A DNA stretch of 24,908 nt, taken from Paramacrobiotus richtersi (taxonomy: Eukaryota > Tardigrada > Eutardigrada > Parachela > Macrobiotidae). Shown piece after piece: positions 10,508 through 22,300 of the stretch (position 1 is its first letter; the number at the start of each line of letters is the position of its first letter). A model generated the notes under the pieces. It was not told the origin of the DNA, searched no databases, and saw only the letters and a program-made list of their open reading frames with translations. Location of the stretch: positions 1 through 24,908 of the forward strand of contig JAQGAU010000687.1 of NCBI GenBank assembly GCA_034698045.1, read 5' to 3'. The translations under genes were made by a program, and so were the position numbers.

Positions 10508-13500
10508 TCAAATTCTACTTTCGACAACATTATTCTGATTAATGGCATATTCCAGCTGTACAACAGGTGGCTCTTCCGACATATCTTGAGAAAGGTTCGG
10601 CTTCGAGGGTGATGTTGCTAACGAACCCAGTGACGACACGGATGTGTTAGGAGTGGTGAACGTTGATGAAGCGTTGTCGGGCGGACTACACTCCAAAAAC
10701 TCCATGTCCCACATTTTCCATGTGACCTTTGGGCAGAAAAAGAGGAAGCTGTTTTACACGCAAATATCGTATATTCCATATAGTCTCTTATATGGCTCGC
10801 AATGTAAAAGTATATGCAAAATCATCGCATGCATACGGCATTTTAGAGCCAGTTGGTTAATTTAACAGTAATACATTTTACTTACAACACTGTCCAGAAT
10901 TGCTCCGACGGCTTTAATGCACGCAGCGGTCAGTAGGAAGCGCCATCGAAATTCATCAGTATCGTACAGCTGACAGAATTTCTGTTCTCCACAGCTTGTT
11001 TTTTCCCAAAGACGGCAAGTGGAATCCACAACAGCTCCAACAAAAATGGGAGCTGGTAAGTAACCCAGCGCCGATGTCAGCAAGGACATTAAGCCAGTAG
11101 ACATGGCTTTCAGATCAGACGTAACCAATCTAAAAGACAAATAAATGCACTAATATATATTTCAAAAATTATTTGTCCAATAACTGTACAATAACATCTA
11201 AAAGTGTTTTTTTTAGCCCGGATGTACCGTGCACGTGGCAAATAGTGTCAAATAGTAGTTACCGATATTGTATCATAATACTGCCGGAAAGCGGGAGGCC
11301 AAGGCAAAACATGGCAATAAAAAACGTGGTCACAAACACGTAGACCAGTGGGCAACGTTTATGGCAAAATCCTCCGACCATTCGTCCGTCCAACATATCG
11401 GTCTGAATGTCATCGTAGTACCATACAGAATTTTTCACGCAGGTACAGTTGTCGTAATAGACAGTCTGCAACCCAAACAGAATTTCACTAACTTTGGCAG
11501 CTGATTATATCATGTGCCGCAGTCCTTTAACCTGTACAGAAGCTTTTTTTTCTTTAATTTTATGTACTGGGCGGCGCTCGAATCGCTTTAAACTGATTTA
11601 TAAATGTTCATTCTGTGCATAATAATTTAGAATACAGTATCAAAAGCGTTTACACTGCGGTGTATGCTAAAAGTGACAAAAAAGTGTACCTCGCCGACGA
11701 TTTTCTTCGACATGCATCCTGCATGACATGGTGAGAAAAAGTTCACTCCGCTCTTTGTATCACAAACTGGAATAAATCGGCTCTCCACACAATCACATTG
11801 ACTGGACGTATCGCAGTATGACCCGTTGAAACGGGTATCGTATCCGCTGTACGAGGAGTACAAGGGTTCGGAACCGGGCAGGCCAAGAACTTCCGTCCGT
11901 TCACAACCCAGTGCAACGTTAACCAGCACCACAATGCACAGGAGAAGAGCCGACAGCACCAACATCAAACAAACATGTCGCGGTTGGAGGTGAAACTTTT
12001 TTATCCATACGCCACCAAGAACCACGCCCAATGCTATCCCGAAGACTGTCGGCACTCCTGCAATCACATACGCAACACTCAGCCTACCTTGCAGGCAAAA
12101 CTGCAGAAGAATAAAGAAATGAGACTGCAGAATCACAGAATTATATATATGTGTATGTGCTTATTTTTAAAATCCGGTACGGATAAGCCGCACATGATAA
12201 AAAGTGTGCGACCTATACATTTTCTTGTCTAACTTGTTCAAAGGTACTAATATTAATGTATGGAAGGTTTCCTTCATGTTTACTTTGCAAAATTCGAAAG
12301 CTTTCTTACACCTGCAACAATTAAAACCTTTATGGAGAAGACCAGTGCATTACCCCAACTGGATTTTTCATAAAAACTAAACTAATGGAGCGCTTCTTAT
12401 CTACGGTGCAAATAACTTAATCGATATCGATGGACATAACGGAAGTTGCGTCAACATTAGTTCGCGTGTCATTACATCTTACGATGCACGATATTACTCT
12501 TGGCTGTATAATCATAAGTCAGCGTGGTTAGACCTTTACGTTACAACACGATAAAATTTTACTAACTCGCTTTGACAACAGAAGCATCAGTGATTTATGT
12601 TTTCGACGGACGAAGACACTATAATTTAAAAACTGCAACGACGGTCAACGGTAAGCTTTTCAGTGCGACCTCAGAACTATATTAGCGCACTGCGGTCAGG
12701 ATAACACGGCAGTACTTCTAGTGTTCGATGGCAACCATACTCGAAAATGTGGATTGCGGTCAGTGACGTCGAACATAAACTTGTGAGATAACTGGTACAA
12801 CAATCGGACTTTTGATCGAAACAAGCATCAGAAATACAGATATATCCTGTGTTTATTACTTATATATCATCACTACGCTCTCTCATGCATACATGCTAGT
12901 TCTCCGTCGGAGACTCCGAGATATCTGGATTAAGTTTAGAGGTGGGATGCAATGTTAGCAAGTGGCACTAGTGAATAACAGGAAATTCAGAATAACATGT
13001 TATATGCATAGAAATGTATTTCTGAGAATTTTGTAGGGTGTGTGAAAACTTTCCGGAACTAAGAAATTTGCTTAGTATGATGTCAATAACGTTTTGCTGC
13101 GAGATTTAACATGCCATATAATTCAAGTTTCGTTCACGTATACTGAACTAGATTACCAGTTGCAACAAAAACAATATACAAAATTAAAACTAATGATGTT
13201 TCGCTTATTTATCCGCTCATTCAGAAAACCAGGCGAAGTTTTTCTAAACCGTATGTATTTAGGGGTGACACTGATTTTTATAAAGTCTAGATCTGCATCG
13301 ATTAACCGAAGTGCGCTATTGGCAGTGTCAGAAAAATTTCCATTAAATGAATAAATTGCCATGGTACTGCAGCTATGCGATCTGATGATCATAATGCCTG
13401 CCTGCAGCGAAAAGACACGTTTTTGTCAGACATTCTTACAGCCAGCTGTCGCACCTTCCGGTTCTATGAGTATAATTACAAGCTCCAGATACATGAACTG

Positions 13501-16500
13501 AAAAACTGAGAAGAATATAATACGGCATCGCTTAGGCTATTCTTTGGCAGCGACTTACCTCCTGCTAGGCTGGCAACAGAAGGCGTAAGCTGATATTGTT
13601 GCGCAATAAACTTGAAGAAAAAACTTAGGAAACCTGTCAAAGAAAATAGCAACATGAGTGGATGTGCGTACGCAGACAAACACACGCATTGTTAGCTGCC
13701 TGTACACCAGTCCATTTGTACACAGAACAAACAATAAAATTTATATCAGCCATCAAAACAAAGCTTCTTCCAGATGCATAGCTTCTGACCGTCAACATAC
13801 CTGTAATTATCATTCCGTCCAGAACGTTACTAAATGCTCTGCACATGAATGGAATATTGATGATCAGCCGACGAAGGTCGTTAAAAAAATCTAGAAACAT
13901 TCGGAATTAAATGACGATCAGCGGAAGCCGAAAAATCGACGTTTTTGACAAGTCCTAAATTACTGTCTTGCTATCTACTGACCAGCATCGTTGTGTGTGT
14001 TATTGTGAATTAAGTGTGTGCAGTTGTGTTTCTATATTACAACAGTATGAATATCCTCATAAGCATATACCTGTACGTGCACGTAAATCAATAGTACGTG
14101 GGTATGCATAGATTTAAAGGACAGACTTTTTAAAAGCAGTGCTTTCGAAATCAGTGCACGTCACCGTAGAAATTGATCTGTGCTACTCAGTATTATTGAG
14201 CGTCACCTTTCCAAGGAGCGTTCGCATCGCAAGCGGCTTGGGAAATTCCGGTCGATGTTGATCCAGTTTCGGCATCTTTTACATCGTCAAAATCCTTTTG
14301 TTGGGATATACGAGGCGGAAAGCACTACGGAAGAAAGCACTTTGATAATGCCAGTCACAGCCTACGCGTTGTTTTCGGAACCGCCTATTATATTATACCA
14401 GAGCAGAGCTCGAGGCTGCCTCTTCCGGCTTACTTTTGGTATACGCGTATGCATATTCCTGCGTATTTTTCTTTATTGAAGTTGTTCAGTGAAATATTTC
14501 CATATTGCTAGCTGGTAAGGTTTTTTGTTTTCTCCATGTCATGGGCCGAGAAAATTTATAAAAATAAAAGGTTGTATTTTAAAAACCCTCAATCAATTTA
14601 GAAAAGAGAATACTTCAGTGCAGTCAGTCTATAAGTATACACTCTGTAGATATAAGCATTAAAGGCCTAAACTGGTTGTCTTAAGTGTTTCATGCATTAG
14701 CAAGGGTGGTAATTTGGTTTTTATCCAGAAGGTATGTTACAGTATAACTTTTTTGATTATTCTGAAACCGGTTCAGCGATACGGAGTATGTGGTTCGCGA
14801 ACTGTTGACTCACTAAAGTCAGAGCCTAGTCTGTTTCAGTGACATCCAGATAATTATGAATCCAAGACCGCATGCGCAGGTCCTGCTAAACATTCGTTTG
14901 CCTAATTTTCCACTTCCGTGGTTATGGCTCGTGCATTCGAATTATCAAAACCAATAGCTTTGAACAAGTACAGTAATTTCAAATTCACCGTCCGGTTGCG
15001 CCCATCTGGCAGTTATATATACTGAAACAAACCCTATTATATAACGTGTGCAAAACTCCTGGTTGACATTGAAACTGTTCTTGCATTGTTCTTTGATCAA
15101 GCGAACCGGTTCTGCTGCAGGAAAAATTATTCTAAATTAGCGTTGCTACACGTCGTAGACTCGTATGTATATGTATGTATACGTATGCGACTCGTATGCG
15201 GCCAGGTATCTCAGAAACTAGCTACAGGCTTGAACAATATCCACAAGCAGGAAGTCATAAACGACTGTGCAAATTTCGCGATATTCACGATGTGAGACCG
15301 ATAGCAAGCCTACCAGGTTAGTCGGATGCGTGATACTGAAAATGCTGACGAATCTTGAAAATTAAACGGCAAACGCATATTCCAACTAAAGAAACGATTA
15401 TTCTGTGCTTCTGGCTATAATTAGAATTGTGTTCTGCCAAAATTGCTATCTACATGCACTTACGCCAATAAAGAACGAAAAAATTATCATGGCTGCCCCG
15501 GTAACCAGTATTCCCAGGTACCATGCCGAAATCCATCTGGGATCGGTTGGAGAAAAATCCGGCTCTAGAACGGACAGAATGCCATGCATGATTAACTTTA
15601 CCGCAATGAACAGACATTTGCAAGTGCGTTGCTGGCGTTAATTTATCTATGGCAAATTGTACAAGAGATTCTTCAAAGAAAAACTTGAGCATGCATTTTT
15701 CAAAAGACTCACATTACTGTACGTTGGCCAGAGTAAAGGTTACGTCGCTAGCAATATAAAAGTAGCCAACAATTTTCTAGCAGTATGTCATAATTTGTTA
15801 TGTTTGTTGTCAAAAAATACATAACATTCGATCAGTATTTTCTTGTCCATTTGCGTGACTTACTCGCTCCACCAAGGAAGATGCTGTTACAAACGGCTCC
15901 CAGCCCGAAACCCAGCATTGGTCCAAATATTCTTCCAAAAAATGATATCGCTACAATGCATACGTCGAACATACAATTAATTGTCAGCACTAGTTCTGCT
16001 TTTGTACGTACTTAGCAATCATGCCATTACTGGCGTCCTAGTCAACGAACAAACGATACAAATATATACATGAGAAAAGTAAGTTTTTACATAGTGAGCC
16101 ACATTGCATATGAATGAATCGGAGCATCGTACCGGCACAAACAAACAGACGAACTGCTTCGTCTTCTAACACAGCATTTTTGACAAGGCAGGAATCTAAC
16201 AGTAAGTCATGTATAATGTTTATGCTTGCCAATTTCGATTTTTTGATATTATGAATATCTGAACGCTGTCGTCCTTTTCAATACAAAAGTAAAAATTAAC
16301 CAGGCTTATCAGCTATATTGCTGAACCCAGTCAAACTGAATTTTACATAGGATAACTGGCTGATGAACAAAATATCCTTTAAGATTTTATGATATAATAA
16401 TGATCGTAGGAGCTAGTTATGTCAAATTGCATACATGACTGACAAACGCAACAAATTAAATTACCGTGCACAGGCGCAATTTGTACATGATCCTGTGCAG

Positions 16501-17592
16501 AAATATGAAAACTGTGGGAGTTAATTTAATTACATATATAGGAAACAGGTCAAGAAATATGGTTAACCAAATTAAAGAGCATTTCGTGGTATATTACCAA
16601 AATATATAGGCGCGTCCTCCGCGGAAACGTTGTCATGGATGAACGGAAGTCCAAGGATGATTAAACTCGTTGACGCAGCACCAAGGATGAACTGGGCTAC
16701 TCCAAATACAACCACAGCTCCTAGTCGTTCTGTTGCCTCCATACGGCACAGTGTCTCATTATGTGAGTTATGCGTGTTCTGTGCCGGATCGCATAGGAGA
16801 TCCCGACTGTCGTTATTCGCAATACTATTCCCCAAAACTGAGTTCTTTGGATCAAGAGGAAACAGTATTTCCGGTGCGGCCAGGAGTAGAAGAGCAAATC
16901 CACAACAGCATCCACCTATGAAAATCCCCCGAGGACGGTGTCCCTTGCCGCCAAAGTGAGCTGTCACTAAGGACATGAGTACAATCCCGATGTCGTTGAT
17001 AGCCAGTATCGTGCCCATTGTAGCCGATGAAAAACCGAAGCGCTTTTCGATTGATGGTAAAACCGATGACATGTAGGAATGTGCCATTCCTATATTGCGA
17101 CAGGGTTTATTAACAATTTATAAAAGGGTTGTTATATACAAGAATTCAAACATTTTCCAGAAGTTTTCATCCAAATTAGAGTAGGCCTACAGATGCTATT
17201 TATTCGAAATATACCACAAACATTCACCTAACACAATAATGGGACAATTTATTCTACCATCTTAAATTTAACTAAAACAATTTCAAATCTCCAGAACTTC
17301 TGATACGATGGATAGTTTATGATTATGTGGTTTGTTAACACTATTATTTTAATTCAGAAGTTTAATACTTAACACTAAATAAAATAAGTGCCATTGAAAA
17401 GTTGTTAAATTATAATGATCTAACGATTAACTTACCGTAAACGACTAAAAGCGCCGTAAAGAATCCCATAAAACTGTGCATAGTATTCATGTTCCGTAGG
17501 CAAGGTGGATCATACCGCAGTGCTCCACATTCCGCACCAGACTGAATAGATGACTGATCTTTCGCGCTATTTCTCCTGCTTATTCCCATCAT
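10508..17592 (-). CDS. SLCO-like: OATP (SLCO family) organic anion transporter, gene C, complete, 11 exons, 717 aa
   Basis: Exons in transcript order: 17436-17592, 16598-17089, 15864-15950, 15464-15564, 14207-14324, 13801-13890, 13559-13633, 11690-12057, 11263-11465, 10886-11129, 10508-10726 (stop TGA). Total 2154 bases, frame kept throughout. Two adjacent ATGs open it (17592 and 17589); an in-frame TAA lies just upstream and the second has the better context. Landmarks: helix 1 ~36-53, SIEKRFGFS ~65-73, HRPRGIFIGG, helix 4 GLPFIHDN, IFGPMLGFGLGA, signature DPRWISAWYLGIL 253-265, a short variable loop 280-318, LRRLIINIPFMCRA, Kazal-like loop with 11 cysteines, YLPAPIFVGAVVDSTCRLW, and a tail ending E-S-R-I, which fits a class I PDZ ligand (S/T-x-hydrophobic). 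It lacks the intron that A and B have in the helix 4 region, so that exon is 492 bases. Introns are longer than in B (up to 1501 bases). The exon at 14207-14324 has the weakest similarity and was placed by phase and F-P-P start. Confidence 0.92.
12058..13558. other. Intron 7 of gene C (1501 bases)
   Basis: This is the longest intron of the window, between the exon ending SLAGG and the exon with VPTVFGIALG. The corresponding intron in gene B is only 161 bases. I find no missing OATP exon in it. Open frames near 13094-13392 overlap on opposite strands and match nothing I recognise. A second in-frame acceptor inside this intron lies at 12088. Confidence 0.75.
14325..15463. other. Intron 4 of gene C (1139 bases)
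   Basis: It lies between the family-signature exon (donor GGC|GTAAGTG at 15463) and the variable-loop exon (acceptor TTTCTTCCGTAG at 14325). No additional exon or repeat of note was seen. The matching introns in B and D are 78 and 194 bases, so this intron has expanded. Confidence 0.75.
15951..16597. other. Intron 2 of gene C (647 bases)
   Basis: It is bounded by donor G|GTAATA at 16597 and acceptor CATTGTAG at 15951. It separates the exon ending IYF(A) from the exon with FFGRIFGPMLGF. I see no coding potential of the family inside and no clear repeat. Confidence 0.7.
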
Positions 17593-17855
17593 TCCCGATT
17601 ATTGATTTTCCCAGAGGTAAATACGCAAAGATGCCGCACTAACCATAACTTTCATTTCCGTGACGTTGACTCGAGACTTTTCACAGTGTACATCTACATA
17701 ACAAAAAGTGTCACCGGTGGCGTTCTGATCGGTGGTTAAGTACAAGCACAGTACACTGCATATATTCCATAGTCTATCGAATAATGTTCGGTTTGTGTGT
17801 GGATATCACGAAAACAAATGCCGCCAGGTGCATTTTACGTACTTGTCATTGTGAG

Positions 17856-18077
17856 TCATTCGATGGAAAAAACTGGTGTATCGACGTTTAGTCCCACGTC
17901 ACGGTAGCGGCACTTACAATTATAATAACCTGTTGGGTAGGGTTTTCCATGCAGAATGTTGCGTGTGCCATTCCAACCGGATGCTGCTGCTTGTACCATC
18001 GTTGTTGACTTTGCAGAATTGGTAAGTACGGCAGAAACCAGGAGCGTGGACGGTTTTAAAATTGCTTTGTTTAGCAT
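17856..18077 (-). CDS. Possible small hypothetical protein, 73 aa (unrecognised)
   Basis: An ATG-initiated frame with A at -3 runs 73 codons to a TGA. The predicted peptide starts MLNKAILKPSTLLVSAV, which is weakly signal-peptide-like, and contains SGWNGTRN and a YNCKCRYRD segment. Base composition looks less AT-rich than the surrounding intergenic DNA, which is why it is listed. I do not recognise the family. It could equally be chance, part of a 5' UTR of gene C, or a shadow of a plus-strand exon: on the plus strand an ATG at 17981 begins MLLLVPSLLTLQN and meets a strong GTAAGT donor at 18022. Confidence 0.18.
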   Translation of the reverse strand: MLNKAILKPSTLLVSAVLTNSAKSTTMVQAAASGWNGTRNILHGKPYPTGYYNCKCRYRDVGLNVDTPVFSIE

Positions 18078-19111
18078 TTTATAGCGGGTACATGCGCAGC
18101 GTTTTCGTTAAGTAACTAACAAGTGCTCTAACCAACATAGAAGTGGTACCTGGTTTAATTTGCCACATCTCTTTCATCGGTGTATAAGTACTCATATTTC
18201 CTAGAGACGTCGTACGTAGTGCTTAGGTTTCGATTTTTAATTTCCACAGCGTTTCGTTTTTTACCGTCCGGGTAGCGTTCATGTCACGAAAGCATTTCCA
18301 CTTGATAATACTTTTTTTAAAAACTCGAGTTTGCTCTATGCGGGAGCGATACAAAACGATTCGTTGTTCGGAGTATACGCTGTCGTTTCGCTTGCATACG
18401 CAGCATGCATTCGTATATATTCGTATATATAATTATATACAACAGTGTCTGTGCAACATCTCTTAACAATTGTAAATATATTAGTATATCTATTCCATCC
18501 CTTTCCCTTTTTGATTATCTCTAAAACGTAGTCGAAGTTGTTGATTTAGGGATGGTAAAAACTGGGTTCCCCTTTGGGGCTTGCATTCTTATTTAGCACT
18601 GCAGCCGCCGAACGTGGTAATCAAAACAACTTACAGTCGTCGGTTTTGTAAAAAGTACTTGCATTCAGTAAACATATGATCTGGTTATTTTGACGTTAAA
18701 AATAATTCGGTGTACGAATTTTAGCATAAATTATGACGTGATCGAGTCACCATCATAGGTGACCGAAGATTTCTCACAGTATGTATGACCAAAGGAAAAA
18801 TAGAGATATTTTAACAGTAATATATGAAATATATGAGCAGTTGTATGAACGTATACTTAAATAATCAATAAATGTATTATAATTAGGTGGAATATAGTTT
18901 GTGGATGTACTATACACATGTATCAAATGGTAAGGAACAGGATCAGGCAGCTGTGCTATTTTTCGTGGATTACTGCTGGATCACAGCCGGTAATGATGCT
19001 ACCTTCAGACAATTACATTAACCTTTCCGGGTAAATATCCGCTGCTTATAGCTACTGTCAAAACGTTAATATAGCTACAGTGCTCTTTGTGGTGAATTAT
19101 ATCTAAGGTTT

Positions 19112-19117
19112 TTTATT
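19112..19117 (-). terminator. Candidate polyadenylation signal of gene D (AATAAA)
   Basis: AATAAA occurs on the minus strand about 210 bases downstream of the gene D stop codon. The distance is reasonable for a 3' UTR. The hexamer is common in AT-rich DNA, so this is only a candidate. Confidence 0.3.
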
Positions 19118-19325
19118 ATATTAGCAGTCGGTACACGAAACACAAGATGACACCCCAAATAGAGACTTTTGAAATTGAAATGGTACGCAGTAACTGCTAG
19201 GTAGATCAATAAAACTATCAAGCATTAATATGTCAAGCAAACTTACAGAGCTATAAAAATGTATGGAATCTTGTTAAAAATCATATTTGTGCTATAGTTT
19301 TATATACCATAAGAGAAAAATAATT

Positions 19326-22300
19326 TTACCAGAAAAGCAACGAGCCCCTTCGGGCGTCAATAACATGTGGTGCCAGAAATTCCGTGTCGTCATGCGTTTC
19401 AGCAATGCTCTTGGCATTCAGTGCGTCCACCATCGCCACGGCCATGCTCTTCCTTCGCAGGGACGGTCTGTTGCGGTGGAAGTCATGCTCCGGTGATTCG
19501 GGACGCGAATGAACCGGCATTGTCATAGTCCTTGCGCGTTTGGGTGGGGTCGGTGAAGCCGGCGTTTGACTAAACGCTGAGATGGTGGAGATACCGGCCG
19601 ACGATACCGTTTCTGGCTCATCCGATGGTGGACGTTCATCCGAGTCCTCTTCGCGAATAGTTTCAAAGTTGACGCCCCGAGTAACAGCGTCTAAAGGAAA
19701 GGAAACTTTGGGAGTCAGGGGCGGTTTGATGTCTGTTATATCGTCGGTAATGTCTTCTGGTGGTGGGAGGGCGTTGGCTGGGGATTCTCGATTGAATTTC
19801 ATATCCCACACAAACCAGAGTATCTGCAAACATGCCGTAATTAAAGATTAGTAAATTCATATATTCCTACACGCCTGAGATCGTTTAATGTTTGCAAATA
19901 AATTTTAAAAATGTCTGATGTTCACAGAATGAAATCTGCAATATCGAAACCCGCGTAGCGTTTGTCAAACATAAAACGTTAAAGATATCCACCTTCGAAA
20001 ATATCTAGAGTATTCATAATTGAAAAGGCAAGAATTCAAATTCGCAGTTTCATTTGTCGAAAATAATCAAATTAAATAAATCACATGCTAAGATACCTTA
20101 AGAATACAATTAAATAGCTAAGCTATTCAGGTCGATGTCGCAGAATATGAAATGACTTACGATTAGATCGAAAACACAGGTGACAATCTTGAAACATGCG
20201 ACAATTAAATGCAGTTTCCAGCGGAAACTCTCTGTGTTATAGAACAGGCAGGAACCCCTTTCGCCGCATGGGGACTTTTGCCAGTAGCGGCACGTGGTGT
20301 CGATTATAGCGCCGGCTATGATTGGTGCCGGTAAGAACCCAAACAGCGACATTACAACGGACGATAGACCATTGGCTAGACTCTTCAAGTCGTAATCGAC
20401 CAGCCTGCAGACATAACGTACAGTTGCACTTTTTGTTTTAGGGCACATTCAATGATCAATACTAATTTGTTTTAATGTAATCGGAAGTGAACAAATCTGT
20501 TAAAAACACAGAAGTAAACAAGTGCAGTATACTGAAAATTTTCGTATAAAACACCTCCGGTTCTTAAAGAAAACGTAATTGCATGCCACTTAGAAGTCAA
20601 GTATAATGCCTGTTGACCTTCGACTCTTTTGAGAACCGATTTAGAAAAAAGCAGCAGACTGGCTCAAACGATCTTCGCTTTTAATATATGTTAATAATGT
20701 TAGCTAACTTATGAAAATGCGCCGAACTGCTTTACCTGAACTGCATCATAACTATTCCGGCTATAGGAAATCCCAAAAACACCTTCGCCAGGCACATCAC
20801 GACAACGTAAGGTGCGAATGACGAGCAGCTAGCCTGGCATAAGCCAGGGACCACAACATCCCCTGTAATGTTGGACTTAGTAGGATCAGCAAAATCGGTC
20901 ATCGCATCCGATAAGCAGGAACATCCTTGGTACATCTTCGTCTAAAAATCGGGGTCAGGAGACGTTAAGATAATTAACTTGGGAACACATCATTCAAAGC
21001 CGGAAAAGCCAAGATTACCTTGTTGTATTTGTACATGGCCGTGCGACATCCAGCAACACAAGCCGTGACATAAGTCTGACCGGTTTTCAGGTCACAAACT
21101 GGATTAAATTGACCGGAAGCGCAACCGCAGGATTGATTGTTGAAGCAGTACGAAGGAGCAGAACTGAAAAGAACCATATCCAGTTATATGAATATTAATC
21201 TTTCTAAATTTGTTAGTTGACAATGGTTACGTGTCTGTCTACACGTTATTTTCAAATAAGGTGAATACGTCTCACATTTAAGTATATGCGTACTATATGT
21301 ATGCGTGGAACTGGAACATGAAACTATGACAGAGCTACGAAACCCACAAAAACTTATTGTTAATGAACGCACATTCGGAGAAAGGTACTGAGTTGTGTGT
21401 GCATTTACATATATGTAAGCGGCGGAATATGCGAATGCTTTATTTCATAACCTACAGATTATACGGATCAGCCACATCATCGATTCCAATAATATTCTGA
21501 TTCTCACAACCGAATGAGATGACAATGAAATAAGAGGTCGCCCCAATCACTGCTGCGATGGATGTCATTATTTGAACATGTCGCGGCTCCATTTTCCAGT
21601 GCTTAATTACCCAGCTGCCGGCGAATATACCAATCGCTGCGGCAAAGACTCCAGGAATTCCTGATACGGTACTTGTGGATTAATTGTGCACGTACAGATA
21701 CAGCAAACCGCAGAACAAGCGGCATTATGCGAGCACCTGTTGCTAAACTTGCCGTTGTTTGGGACACTCGGTACTAAAAAATTCCCATTTGAATGCTTTA
21801 ACAAATATTAATATGAATGAGCGCACCGGTTTATGTGTTGATCTACGTACCTGTTCTTTGATGAACTTCATTAAAAAACTCATATAACCTGCAAATGCAC
21901 TTCATTAATTTCATAAAACTGAATTCTTAATGACGCAGGTCATGTGCCAACCAGAAATGACCAATCCTTCCAGGAGCTGACTCAGAAGTTTTATCATGAA
22001 CGGAACATTGGTAAGGAGCCTTCGCAAATTTGGTAAAAAATCTAAAGAATTGGAACGCCATCGATAGGTCAAAACTGCACCGCTATAATCATAAAGCACG
22101 AAATTACCTTTAAATGTGACGCTCTTCCGCATAATGCTTGCTCTCCTTTTGGCATCAAATTCACAAAAGTCTTTGCAGGTCTCACTGGGGTCACGAACGG
22201 TTGATGGAAACATCTACAAATCCGTTTAGTAGTAAAATGCCTTCTTAATTATGAGTGCGTGTTGTTAGTTTGTGAAAGGATATGTGCATTAAGACACTTC

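Larger units (their letters stand above)
17593..19325. other. Intergenic region between genes D and C (upstream of gene C)
   Basis: About 1.7 kb holds the presumed 3' UTR of D and the promoter of C. It includes a 73-codon minus-strand frame at 17856-18077, a TA-rich stretch near 18410-18440 with CGTATATATT twice, and a possible polyadenylation signal for gene D at 19112-19117. Nothing else is recognisable. Confidence 0.6.

Noticed and set aside
13094..13392. Overlapping open frames on both strands in intron 7 of gene C
   Set aside because: Neither translation resembles an OATP exon or a known domain, and the coding phases do not fit the gene. They are probably chance.
14180..14479. Plus-strand open frame of 99 codons
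   Set aside because: The minus strand here holds the variable-loop exon of gene C (14207-14324) with acceptor, donor and correct phases; the plus frame is unexplained by any family.
18405..18440. TA-rich sequence with CGTATATATT repeated
   Set aside because: It is short and of low complexity, with nothing to suggest an origin, promoter or mobile element.
21907..21951. Read-through of the gene D exon past the weak donor GTTGGC to W-H-M-T-C-V-I-K
   Set aside because: It runs into a stop and breaks collinearity. Stopping at 21952 gives a 90-base exon identical in length to B and C and joins in frame to the next exon.
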